Positions 7,405 through 15,475 of a stretch of DNA of 64,000 nt are shown one piece after another. Position 1 is the stretch's first letter, and each line of letters starts with the position of its first letter. This stretch comes from UBA2336 sp031395485 (GTDB taxonomy: Bacteria > Bacteroidota > Bacteroidia > Cytophagales > Cyclobacteriaceae). The notes under the pieces are model-generated. The model did not search any database and was not told where the DNA came from. It saw only the letters and a program-made list of their open reading frames with translations. Location of the stretch: NCBI GenBank assembly GCA_031395485.1, contig JANNUS010000008.1, forward strand, positions 54,461-118,460, written 5' to 3'. The position numbers and the translations under genes are program-made.

Positions 7405-8172
7405 TTGAAAGACGTAACTAATAAATTATTGGCATTAGCCCTTCAAGCCGCCCAGGCCGCTTCACTAAAAATCCTGGAAGTCTACAACTCCAACGATTTC
7501 CAAACAGAAGCTAAAGGCGACAACTCTCCCTTAACACTAGCCGATAAAAAAGCCCATCAGGCCATTGTCTCTATTTTACAATCTTCCAATCTTCCCATTC
7601 TAAGCGAAGAAGGTAAAAGCATTCCCTACGATGAGCGTAAGAGCTGGGAATATTTCTGGATGGTGGACCCGCTGGATGGTACAAAAGAATTCATTAAACG
7701 AAATGGTGAGTTCACAGTAAACATTGCATTGATTGAAAAACAAACTCCCATTCTGGGTGTGGTAACCGTGCCGGTAACAGGAGAGGAGTATTATGCTTCA
7801 ACAGGCATGGGCGCTTTCTTAAAAGTGAAAGACAAAATCACGCAGTTACCTAAACGCAATCCAGTAGACTTGAAACAAGAAGGTCTGCGGGTTGTTGCAT
7901 CCCGTTCGCACATGAATGAAGAAACACAGCAATTTATAGATCGATTAAAAAACCCCCAACTTGTTTCTTCCGGTTCTAGTTTAAAATTTATGCTTCTCGC
8001 TTCCGGCAAAGCCGATGTGTACCCACGCTTTGCACCTACCATGGAGTGGGATACAGCCGCTGCGCACGCCATAGTCAATCAAGTGGGCATTACTGTTCTT
8101 CAGAAGGACAGTGACCGTGAGTTGGCGTACAATAAGCCTGATCTTTTGAATCCATATTTTTTATGTAAGTAA
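7405..8172 (+). CDS. cysQ: 3'(2'),5'-bisphosphate nucleotidase
   Basis: A 255-residue member of the inositol-monophosphatase superfamily that removes the 3' phosphate of PAP, the by-product of PAPS reduction. Metal-binding motifs are clear: LSEEGK (Glu-Glu), VDPLDGTKEF (the D-P-L-D-G-T signature, about residue 92) and the C-terminal EWDTAAAHAI. It closes the sulfate-assimilation group. The start is TTG at 7405, 24 bases after the ATPase gene, in an AT-rich leader of TTGAAA words. If cysQ was once directly behind cysN, the AAA/DUF4143 gene is a later insertion (inference). Confidence 0.93.
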   Translation: MKDVTNKLLALALQAAQAASLKILEVYNSNDFQTEAKGDNSPLTLADKKAHQAIVSILQSSNLPILSEEGKSIPYDERKSWEYFWMVDPLDGTKEFIKRNGEFTVNIALIEKQTPILGVVTVPVTGEEYYASTGMGAFLKVKDKITQLPKRNPVDLKQEGLRVVASRSHMNEETQQFIDRLKNPQLVSSGSSLKFMLLASGKADVYPRFAPTMEWDTAAAHAIVNQVGITVLQKDSDRELAYNKPDLLNPYFLCK

Positions 8173-8738
8173 CTTTTTAGAATGCGTCATTTCGAAATAA
8201 TACGTCATTTCGAATGAGCAACCCTTATTTAAAATTAACACCAATCAACGTGCGACTGAGAAATCCCCAAAGGGTTAGATGAGTTTTTGAATACGGGGAC
8301 TTCTCATTTCCCACATTCCCTCACACCTTCCGCTTTCGAAGTGACGTAAAATAAATAGCAACGTCATTTCCAATGAGCAACCCTTGTTTAAAATTAACGC
8401 TGATACTCGTGCGACTGAGAAATCCCCAAAGGGTTAGATGAGTTTTTGAATAAGGGGACTTCTCATTCCCCACGTTCCCTCGCACCTTCCACTTTCGAAG
8501 TGACGTAAAATAAATAACAACGTCATTTCGAACCTGTCCCGCCAGGCGGGAGGAGCAACCCTTTCTTAAAATTGACACCAATCATCGTGCGACTGAGAAA
8601 TCCCCCAAGGGTTAGATGAGTTTTTGAATACGGGGACTTTCCGCGCATGCCTTCCCACAGCTCACCTGCCTGCTGTAGTCAGGAAATCCCTAAAAGTTAG
8701 ATCATCTTTTAGGTATCGTTCGTATATTTACAATTCTA
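8173..8738. repeat. Tandem array of palindromic elements (three units) after cysQ
   Basis: This non-coding stretch holds a stub at 8185, two 144-base units at 8203-8346 and 8362-8505 (159-base period), and a third from 8521 that loses its right arm near 8645. Units start CGTCATTTCGAA and end TTCGAAGTGACG, joined by linkers GTAAAATAAATARCA. The inner words are GCGACTGAGAAATCCCC and GGGGACTTCTCAT. The third unit carries an extra GC-rich palindrome (CCCGCCAGGCGGG). Short open frames here are translations of repeat text and are not genes. Confidence 0.85.
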
Positions 8739-9023
8739 ATGGGCAAGCTCTTAATCCTTTCAAAATATATATTTCTGGTGTATGGAACTGATATTTATGA
8801 AAAGAGAAGGCATATACACGTTACGTATTCACACAGAGGTTTCAAACGAGCTTGTAAATTCTGGCTTGAGCCGGAACTAGTTCTTGATCAAGGAAAAAAG
8901 GGAGACTTTAGTGAAGCGGAATTAAACGAAATAAAAATACTAATTGATGACCATAAAAGTATTCTGTTGAAGCAACTTGAATTATTTTATAATCACAAAC
9001 CTGTTAAAGCCATACGAAAATGA
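8739..9023 (+). CDS. DUF4160 protein, first gene of a DUF4160-DUF2442 pair
   Basis: A 94-residue protein. The N-terminal strand-rich part with RRHIHVTYSHRGFKRACKFW matches the DUF4160 core (H-I-H-V followed by a K-F-W-L-E-P block), and the C-terminal helix with the FSEAELNEIKILIDDHK block is the usual ending. DUF4160 genes commonly precede DUF2442 genes, and the pair is suspected to be a toxin-antitoxin-like module; no activity is proven. The stop overlaps the next start by four bases (ATGA), so translation is coupled. A near-consensus -7 (TATATTTA at 8723-8730) lies just upstream. The module sits inside a repeat array. Confidence 0.75.
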   Translation: MGKLLILSKYIFLVYGTDIYEKRRHIHVTYSHRGFKRACKFWLEPELVLDQGKKGDFSEAELNEIKILIDDHKSILLKQLELFYNHKPVKAIRK

Positions 9024-9253
9024 CAACGATCAGTACACTGCCGGCCATCCGTAATATTGATTTTATTAATAGTAGTATTATGTTCGTCCATTTAGATAAC
9101 GACAGGACTTTTATTGTTCCGCTTGATAAGTTCCCTGCTATTCAACAATTATCGGAAGTGCAGAAAAAGGATTTTGAAATTATTGATGATAATCAATTAT
9201 CTTTTCTTGCTATGGATGAGATCTATAGCGTTAATGATTTGATTGGAATTTGA
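9020..9253 (+). CDS. DUF2442 protein, second gene of the pair
   Basis: A 77-residue protein. The pattern IDFINSSIMFVHLDNDRTFIV followed by PLDKFPAIQQLSE and the closing IYSVNDLIGI fits DUF2442 (a small beta domain in which a hydrophobic strand pair is followed by PL-x-x-FP). It overlaps DUF4160 by four bases. A partner or antitoxin role is inferred only from the widespread pairing. The repeat array resumes immediately after its stop codon. Confidence 0.7.
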   Translation: MTTISTLPAIRNIDFINSSIMFVHLDNDRTFIVPLDKFPAIQQLSEVQKKDFEIIDDNQLSFLAMDEIYSVNDLIGI

Positions 9254-9460
9254 CATGAAGGGTTAGATGAGTTTTTGAATAAGGGGACTTCTCATTCCCC
9301 ACATTCCCTTGCACCTTCCATTTTCGAAGTGACGTAAAATAAATAGCAACGTCATTTCGCAGTCCGGCCACAGGCAGGACGGAGAAATCCCCTTATTCGC
9401 GTAACCCTCAAGGGGATTTCTTCGCTCACCCTCCTTCGTCAGGTTCGCTGCGAAATGACG
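9254..9460. repeat. Left-truncated palindromic element plus a complete one (9350-9460)
   Basis: A unit missing its left arm runs from GGGTTAGATGAG (about 9259) to TTCGAAGTGACG at 9334. A complete variant at 9350-9460 has perfect 13-base ends (CGTCATTTCGCAG / CTGCGAAATGACG) and perfect 11-base inner arms (GAAATCCCCTT / AAGGGGATTTC), so one strand can fold into a long hairpin. From 9461 to 9655 there are degenerate fragments, including CCTGCCTGCCGGTTAGTCAAG, also seen in diverged form near 8661, and reiterated AACTGGTAAC words; no gene is seen. Confidence 0.8.
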
Positions 9461-9655
9461 TTCATACTATTTTAGGACTTGATATAGATAAACATATAAA
9501 TTAAATACGACAGAACCTGCCTGCCGGTTAGTCAAGAAATCCCTCAAGGGTTAACTAAATTTCATTGGAGCAGATTCCGATAAGCGACCCCGTACTCTCG
9601 GCAACTGTTAACAGGCACCCAACAACCATTAACTGGTAACTTGCAGCCCTTTTCC

Positions 9656-9663
9656 TATATTTG
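9656..9663 (+). promoter_or_regulatory. -7 element TATATTTG upstream of the polysaccharide export gene
   Basis: An exact TAnnTTTG match lies 27 bases before the ATG at 9690. No convincing TTTG is found at the right distance upstream, so this is a partial promoter match. It is the best candidate for the start of the export operon. Confidence 0.4.
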
Positions 9664-9689
9664 TAGCTTGATTTTTAGATAAGACCTCA

Positions 9690-10490
9690 ATGACTCGAAT
9701 CCTTTGGCTGGCGGCCTGTGCCGCAATTTTTTTGAGCTCCTGTGTTACCAACAAGAAGTACGTCTATCTCCAGAAGGATGATGTGAATAAAAAGAACGTT
9801 CCGTTAGATACTGTTGTGCGTACTTACCAACCCATTAGCTTTGATTACCATATACAGCCAGAAGATCTTTTAAACATAGACTTCGAAAGCTTGACGCCAA
9901 AAGAATTCGATTTCCTTAATCAGAATCAGCAGCAACAAGGACAGAATATGAATGCTAGCCAGGGCAACGCGTTAATTTTTGGGGATTTGGTTGATCAAAA
10001 GGGTGAAATTCCTTTTCCATTTTTAGGAAAAGTAAAAGTACAGGGACTTACTATTTTTGAAGTTCAAGAAAAACTACAATCTATAGCTGCTCAGTATCTT
10101 GAATCTCCTGTTGTAAAAGTTCGGCTACTGAATTACCGGTTTACTATTTTAGGTGAAGTGAAGAGGGAAGGTACTGTAACTATTCCCAATAACAGAGTTT
10201 CTATGATTGAAGCGTTGGGATTAGCCGGAGGGCTCACCGATCTGGCTGATAAATCAATTGTCAAAATCATTCGAACCCAAAATGGCCAAAGCAGTGTAGT
10301 GTATATTAATCTTCTGGATGAGAACCTCTTTAACTCACCATACTATTATTTGTATCAAAACGATGTAATTATCGTTCCTGCTTTACGGCAACGACCTTAC
10401 CAGACTTATTTTGGCAAGAATTTATCCTTGGTAATATCTTCACTTTCATTGCTGTTGATTTCAATCACACTCATTAATTCAACAAATTAG
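9690..10490 (+). CDS. Polysaccharide export lipoprotein (Wza-like, Poly_export/SLBB)
   Basis: A 266-residue outer-membrane export protein. A lipoprotein signal ends in the lipobox LSSC (Cys near residue 17). A Poly_export domain follows (YHIQPEDLLNIDFESL, then GEIPFPFLGKVKVQGLT), next an SLBB-type soluble ligand domain (FTILGEVKREGTVTIPN, IEALGLAGGLTDLADKS) and finally a C-terminal hydrophobic helix with VISSLSLLLISITLI. Wza-type proteins form the channel for capsule or O-polysaccharide. It is the first gene of a tight operon, one base before the Wzc-like kinase. It is shorter than Escherichia Wza but normal for Bacteroidota. Confidence 0.9.
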   Translation: MTRILWLAACAAIFLSSCVTNKKYVYLQKDDVNKKNVPLDTVVRTYQPISFDYHIQPEDLLNIDFESLTPKEFDFLNQNQQQQGQNMNASQGNALIFGDLVDQKGEIPFPFLGKVKVQGLTIFEVQEKLQSIAAQYLESPVVKVRLLNYRFTILGEVKREGTVTIPNNRVSMIEALGLAGGLTDLADKSIVKIIRTQNGQSSVVYINLLDENLFNSPYYYLYQNDVIIVPALRQRPYQTYFGKNLSLVISSLSLLLISITLINSTN

Positions 10491-10491
10491 A

Positions 10492-12873
10492 ATGGCTGAT
10501 ACTTTTTTTGATGAAGAAAACAAAAACCAACCGCAGGGATTTACGCTGGATTTTAAACGCGTTCTTTCAAGGGCTATCCGCTTTTGGTATGTTGTAGTAA
10601 TTTCTTTTGTAGCGGCACTGTCTATTGCGTTTTACCAAAACAGATATACACAAAAAGTTTACCCGGTATCAGCATCCATCATTATCCGTGAAATGCAAGA
10701 GACTGGCGGAGCTGAATTGCTGTACAAAAATTCACTGATTGATCCGTATCGAAATTATTTAAATGAGCCCTACATTATTCGGTCGTATCCAATCATTGAA
10801 AAAGTTATTCGTGCCCTCAATTTTCATGTAACCTTTTATCGCGAAGGCTATTTTATGACCACCGAAGCGTACAATTACATGCCGGTAGCGGCCGCTTGGT
10901 GTAACCCCGGGGAGGTTAAAGAGGGCCAGTTCATTTTCACGCTGAAGGATGAAACACACTTTTCCTTGGCGGGATTTTCTCCTGAAATAACAAAGGAAGG
11001 TGCTCCTGTTTTTTCGTTGGGCGATTCTATTCAGTTCAATGAATATAGTCTATGCATTAAGAAGTTACCTGAAAGAAATCTAAAATCATTTATTGGGGTT
11101 CCTTTTTTATTGGTTATCCAGAATCCACGATCGGTGGCGGGCGGTTATATAGGGCGTCTGAATGTAGAGTGGGCCGAATTAGGTTCGGGAGTTATTAATT
11201 TAAGTTTGTCGGGAACAAACCCAGAGAAAGAAATTGACTTTTTGAACGGACTGATCTATTCCTATCAGCAGGCCGATTTAGAAAAGAAAAACGAGACTGC
11301 TACCCGCACGATTGACTTTATCCGTAAGCAATTGATTGATATAAAGGATTCATTGCGAACCGTTGAATATCAACTTGAACGATTTGGCAACAGCAGCAGA
11401 GTTAAGGATATGAGTGCTGATGCGCAAAGATTTCTGGCAAAAGCCGAAGAATTTGAAATTCAAAAGGCAGAGTTACTGATCCGGCAAAATTATTATCAAT
11501 ACCTCGACACGTATTTACGTAAAAGCGAAGGCAACCTCGATCAGGTTATTTTGCCTTCCTCAGTAGGGTTATCCGATCCGGTGCTGGGCTCACTCCTCAC
11601 AAAAATGGTGGATTTACAGTTAGAAATTAAATTGTACCTCGATCCCGAGCGTGGAAAAAACCCAATGGTAAGTGGAAAAATGGAAAGGATTAAAGAGATT
11701 AAGAAAAGCGTTCTGGAATCGGTAGAGACATTAAAATCTACGGATAAAATAAAAATGGATTTTCTAAATAAGCAGTTATCTCAAATTGAAAAACAATTGG
11801 TGTTGTTGCCAGCCTCAGAGCGTCAGTTAATTTCTGTACAGCGAAATTATTCATTACTCGAAAACCTGTACGTGTATCTGATGCAAAAGTTATCGGAGGC
11901 CAGTATCTCCGAAGCTTCCAATACTTCCGATATTCTTCCGGTGAATCCCCCAATGAAAGGTGGCGCGATAGCACCTATACCCATGCGTAACTATACCATA
12001 GCCGCAATCGTTGGCCTGGTAATTCCGTTAGTAATTTTCGTATTGTTCGAGCTTATTAATAACAAAGTTCAATCGAAGGAGGATATTGATAAAATGAGCT
12101 CGATACCCTTCATTGGGGGCGTAGGCCATAATACTTCAGGAAGCAATTTAACGGTAAAGAACCGCTCTAAATCAGGAGTGGCCGAGTCCTTCCGGGCTAT
12201 GCGCTCCAACCTGAATTACTTCACGGGCAATAAAACGAAGCAGGTATTTATGGTGAGCAGTTCTATTAGTGGTGAAGGGAAAACCTTTACCACCATTAAT
12301 CTGGCCACTGTTTTTGCACTGTCTGGAAAACGCACCCTCATTGTAGGGGCGGATATGCGGAGGCCTAAAATCTTTGAAGATTTTAACCGGGGTAATGATG
12401 TTGGCCTGAGTACGTTTTTGTCGGGTATCTCTGACTTTAAACAAGTAATACAGGATACTGAAATTGAAAACCTTTTCTTTGTCAGCGGTGGTCCTGTGCC
12501 TCCAAACCCTTCAGAGTTATTACTAACAGATCGTTTTGAAGTCTTTATCAAAAGCGCCATCGAGCAGTTTGATTTTGTGATTATTGACACCCCTCCGCTA
12601 GCATTGGTTACGGATGCATTTGTGATTTCGAAATTTGTTGACCACACGGTGTTTGTGTTGCGACAGAACTATTCACCCAAGGCATTTGTAAGAAGTATTA
12701 ATGAATATTACCATTCCGGTAAACTAAAAAACATGAGTATCCTCCTCAATGATATTTATAAATCTGGTTTAGGATATGGGTATGGCCAGGGCTATGCATA
12801 CCATTACGGATACTCATACGGCTATGGATATGGAAGTAAAAAGAAGAATGGGCAGGGATATTATGATGAGTAA
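10492..12873 (+). CDS. Polysaccharide co-polymerase with tyrosine autokinase domain (Wzc-like)
   Basis: A 793-residue inner-membrane protein. A Wzz chain-length domain with a first membrane helix (about residues 32-50) is followed by a long periplasmic coiled-coil region and a second helix near residues 500-520. The cytoplasmic BY-kinase carries Walker A SSISGEGKTFTTINLA (about 588), Walker A' RTLIVGADMRRP and Walker B FVIIDTPP. The extreme C-terminus is a Gly/Tyr ladder with 12 tyrosines in the last 39 residues, the autophosphorylation cluster. Such proteins control polymer length and couple to Wza. It is one base from the Wza-like gene and three bases from the ABC permease, so the exporter parts are probably cotranslated. 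Confidence 0.93.
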   Translation: MADTFFDEENKNQPQGFTLDFKRVLSRAIRFWYVVVISFVAALSIAFYQNRYTQKVYPVSASIIIREMQETGGAELLYKNSLIDPYRNYLNEPYIIRSYPIIEKVIRALNFHVTFYREGYFMTTEAYNYMPVAAAWCNPGEVKEGQFIFTLKDETHFSLAGFSPEITKEGAPVFSLGDSIQFNEYSLCIKKLPERNLKSFIGVPFLLVIQNPRSVAGGYIGRLNVEWAELGSGVINLSLSGTNPEKEIDFLNGLIYSYQQADLEKKNETATRTIDFIRKQLIDIKDSLRTVEYQLERFGNSSRVKDMSADAQRFLAKAEEFEIQKAELLIRQNYYQYLDTYLRKSEGNLDQVILPSSVGLSDPVLGSLLTKMVDLQLEIKLYLDPERGKNPMVSGKMERIKEIKKSVLESVETLKSTDKIKMDFLNKQLSQIEKQLVLLPASERQLISVQRNYSLLENLYVYLMQKLSEASISEASNTSDILPVNPPMKGGAIAPIPMRNYTIAAIVGLVIPLVIFVLFELINNKVQSKEDIDKMSSIPFIGGVGHNTSGSNLTVKNRSKSGVAESFRAMRSNLNYFTGNKTKQVFMVSSSISGEGKTFTTINLATVFALSGKRTLIVGADMRRPKIFEDFNRGNDVGLSTFLSGISDFKQVIQDTEIENLFFVSGGPVPPNPSELLLTDRFEVFIKSAIEQFDFVIIDTPPLALVTDAFVISKFVDHTVFVLRQNYSPKAFVRSINEYYHSGKLKNMSILLNDIYKSGLGYGYGQGYAYHYGYSYGYGYGSKKKNGQGYYDE

Positions 12874-12876
12874 CCG

Positions 12877-13701
12877 ATGCATAAACAGGTAACAATCATT
12901 CGGGCAACACGCGGGTGGCGGGGTATAAACATTAAAGAACTCATTCATTATAAAGACCTGCTATGGTTTTTAACCGTGCGGGGCATTAAAGCAAAATACG
13001 CACAGTCGGTGTTGGGTATAAGCTGGGCTGTAATTCAACCGCTTTTTTCAACATTAGTATTCACCGTCATTTTTGGAAATTTAGCCAAGATTGACTCTAA
13101 CGGAGTTCCTTATTTTCTTTTCAGTTTTGTAGCACTAGTGCCCTGGACGTTTTTTGCGAATACCCTTACCGACTCGGCCAACAGTTTGATTGCCAATTCG
13201 GCCATGATTAATAAGGTGTATTTTCCACGACTTGTATTGCCCCTTTCTTCGATATTCTCGAAAGGTGTTGATTTTATCATTGGGTTTATTCTCTTAATAG
13301 GTTTTCTTATTTGGTATCAACTATTGCCTTCATGGGAGATTGTGATGTTACCCTGGCTGATAGGAGTATTGTTAATGACCTCATTAGGGATTGGTATGAT
13401 CCTGTCGGCCATGGCCGTTCAGTACCGCGATGTGAAACATGCTATGACCTTCGCTGTGCAGCTATTAATGTATGCCGCACCTGTAGTGTACCCTACCACA
13501 AATGTACCCGCGCGGTATCAGTTGCTGTATTCCATGAATCCAATGGTTGGAGTTATTGAGGGCTTCCGATCCATTTTTCTACATACCATTCCTTTTCCGT
13601 ATACCTGGATGTTCGTGGGTACAGGCGTGTCAATAGTACTATTTGTTTTTAGTTTGTTTTATTTTCGCAGAATGGAGCGCGTTTTTGCAGACGTAGCATA
13701 A
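12877..13701 (+). CDS. Polysaccharide ABC exporter permease (Wzm-like, ABC-2 type)
   Basis: A 274-residue protein with about six membrane helices. N-terminal features are typical of O-antigen/teichoic ABC permeases: LIHYKDLLWFLTVRGIKAKY amphipathic stretch, then SVLGISWAVIQPLFSTLVF. The conserved PWTFFANTL, NKVYFPRLVLPLSS and ALVPW segments are present, as is the late AVQYRDVKHAM motif. With the adjacent ATPase it would move lipid-linked glycan across the inner membrane. It lies three bases downstream of the kinase gene and three bases upstream of the ATPase gene. Confidence 0.9.
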   Translation: MHKQVTIIRATRGWRGINIKELIHYKDLLWFLTVRGIKAKYAQSVLGISWAVIQPLFSTLVFTVIFGNLAKIDSNGVPYFLFSFVALVPWTFFANTLTDSANSLIANSAMINKVYFPRLVLPLSSIFSKGVDFIIGFILLIGFLIWYQLLPSWEIVMLPWLIGVLLMTSLGIGMILSAMAVQYRDVKHAMTFAVQLLMYAAPVVYPTTNVPARYQLLYSMNPMVGVIEGFRSIFLHTIPFPYTWMFVGTGVSIVLFVFSLFYFRRMERVFADVA

Positions 13702-13704
13702 TAT

Positions 13705-14919
13705 ATGGCAGAACCCGTAATACGTGTACAACAACTCGGTAAAAAATACCGCATTGGGATGGCCGAAAAGAAATCGGACACCATTACCGGAGCCATCCTG
13801 AATGGACTAAAAAGCCCACTGACTAACCTGAAACAAATACGGAACTTATCAAAGCTTGATGTAGAAGATGATTCTATATTTTGGGCCTTGCGCGATGTTT
13901 CCTTTGAAGTACAGGAGGGCGAAGTACTGGGCATTATCGGACACAACGGTGCCGGTAAAAGTACTTTGCTGAAAATTTTGGCGCAAATTACTGAGCCCAG
14001 TATTGGAGAGGTTCGAATACATGGAAGAGTTGCTGCGCTACTGGAAGTAGGTACTGGTTTTCACCCTGAACTGACAGGGCGCGAGAATATCTACATGAAC
14101 GGTACTATCCTAGGAATGAGAAAAAAAGAGATTGATAAAAAATTAGAAGAGATCTTAGACTTTAGTGGAGTGGAAAAATATCTCGATACTCCCGTTAAAT
14201 TTTATTCTTCTGGCATGCGTGTACGCATAGGCTTTGCTGTTGCAGCTCACCTCGAGCCTGATATTTTAATTATTGATGAAGTGTTGGCCGTGGGTGATGC
14301 TGAGTTTCAGAAGAAGTGTCTCGGAAAAATGGAAGATGCAGCCAAACAGGGGAGAACTGTTTTGTTTGTAAGCCATAATTTAAATGCAGTTGTCAACCTT
14401 TGTTCAAGGAGTATTTTGCTTGATAAAGGATTGGTAACAATGGATGGGGGGACAAAGGAAGTGGTTGACTATTATCTATCAAACAAAACATTTCGTGAGG
14501 TAGAATCAGCGAAAAGCGATAATTTCCTAAAATCGATTTTTTTTATGGACGATAAAAATGTGAACAAAAATGAGTTCTACTTCGATGAAGAAATTATTTT
14601 TTGTTTTTCATTTGAGAATATAGAAAGTAGATCAAAAATAGGACTAGCTGTTTATGATGAATATGAAAGAAAGGTATTTATTGATTTCTTTAATATTCCA
14701 AGTTCTTATTATAACTCAGTAATAAAGGCCAGGTTACCTAGAAAGTCTCTCACACCAGGTATATATAATTTGACATTATCGCTTTTGAATCCCTATGAAA
14801 AGGTATACTGGCTCAAGTCTAATGTTTCAGTTTTTCAAATTTCAAAATTGGCTTCTAAGTACGAAAAGCTAACTTATGATTTCGGAGTCATTAATTTAGA
14901 TATTCTATGGGAGTGTTAA
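13705..14919 (+). CDS. Polysaccharide ABC exporter ATPase with C-terminal Wzt-type domain
   Basis: A 404-residue ATPase. Walker A IGHNGAGKST (about residue 77), ABC signature YSSGMRVRIGFAVAAH (about 166), Walker B ILIIDEVLAVGD and the switch His in FVSHN are all present. After about residue 255 a second, poorly conserved domain follows, in the position of the Wzt carbohydrate-binding domain that reads the end of the glycan. Base composition drops within the gene: 26/60 and 29/60 G+C on lines 13921 and 14041, against 15/60, 17/60 and 16/60 on lines 14581, 14641 and 14821. This suggests the glycan-recognition half was exchanged. The next gene starts inside the last 13 bases. Confidence 0.9.
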   Translation: MAEPVIRVQQLGKKYRIGMAEKKSDTITGAILNGLKSPLTNLKQIRNLSKLDVEDDSIFWALRDVSFEVQEGEVLGIIGHNGAGKSTLLKILAQITEPSIGEVRIHGRVAALLEVGTGFHPELTGRENIYMNGTILGMRKKEIDKKLEEILDFSGVEKYLDTPVKFYSSGMRVRIGFAVAAHLEPDILIIDEVLAVGDAEFQKKCLGKMEDAAKQGRTVLFVSHNLNAVVNLCSRSILLDKGLVTMDGGTKEVVDYYLSNKTFREVESAKSDNFLKSIFFMDDKNVNKNEFYFDEEIIFCFSFENIESRSKIGLAVYDEYERKVFIDFFNIPSSYYNSVIKARLPRKSLTPGIYNLTLSLLNPYEKVYWLKSNVSVFQISKLASKYEKLTYDFGVINLDILWEC

Positions 14920-15470
14920 ATGTAGCTAAAGGAATTTTAAAACGTATTCTAAGGAAAGACTATAAATATGATTGGAAGAAGATTGAGTATTTCAATACCG
15001 ATTGGAAGAATAGAATAGAGATAATGGCTCAATTCATCCAAGATGGAGATTCTATTTTGGATTTGGGATGCGGACAAATGTGGTTAAAGGAATACATTCC
15101 AAAGAACTGTGTTTATATACCTGTGGATTATCAAAAGCGTGACAGCGAAACAATTATTTGCGATTTTAATAAAAATGAGTTCCCTGAGTTAAAAGTAAAT
15201 GTTGCTTTTGTAAGTGGGTGTTTTGAATATGTTAATGACTATACTCAATTTGTTAATAGCATTAAAAGGTTCTGTGATAAGGTTGTTATTTCATATGTAT
15301 CTACTGATATTGAACCAGATATTTATAAGAGGAAGAAAAACGCTTGGTGTAATCACCTCAATAAAAGTCAATTCTTAAAAGTTTTTGTAAGAAATGGATT
15401 TGTCTTAGATAGAACAGTTTCAGATGGGAAATTTGTTATTTATCACTTCATTAAGCTACCTAAATTTTAG
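14907..15470 (+). CDS. Small class I SAM-dependent methyltransferase
   Basis: A 187-residue protein. Motif I DSILDLGCGQMWLKEYIP (about residue 46) is the SAM-binding loop; VYIPVDYQKRD and IICDFNKNEFPEL supply the acidic loops, and AFVSGCFEYVNDY the later core strand. It is short for a complete methyltransferase but contains the core fold. It overlaps the wzt-like gene by 13 bases and begins the AT-rich glycan-specific segment. A glycan end-capping methyltransferase read by the Wzt C-terminal domain is an attractive guess but is unproven. Confidence 0.7.
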   Translation: MGVLNVAKGILKRILRKDYKYDWKKIEYFNTDWKNRIEIMAQFIQDGDSILDLGCGQMWLKEYIPKNCVYIPVDYQKRDSETIICDFNKNEFPELKVNVAFVSGCFEYVNDYTQFVNSIKRFCDKVVISYVSTDIEPDIYKRKKNAWCNHLNKSQFLKVFVRNGFVLDRTVSDGKFVIYHFIKLPKF

Positions 15471-15475
15471 TTTTA

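Noticed and set aside
8321..8581. Minus-strand frame of 86 codons after cysQ
   Set aside because: It is translated repeat text; the same peptide words recur in each repeat unit.
8203..8645. CRISPR-like regular spacing
   Set aside because: Units are 144 bases with internal palindromes and nearly identical throughout; there are no unique spacers and no cas genes.
8173..9655. Insertion sequence or integron at the repeat array
   Set aside because: No transposase, integrase or target-site duplication was found; the palindromes are too short to be complete insertion sequences.
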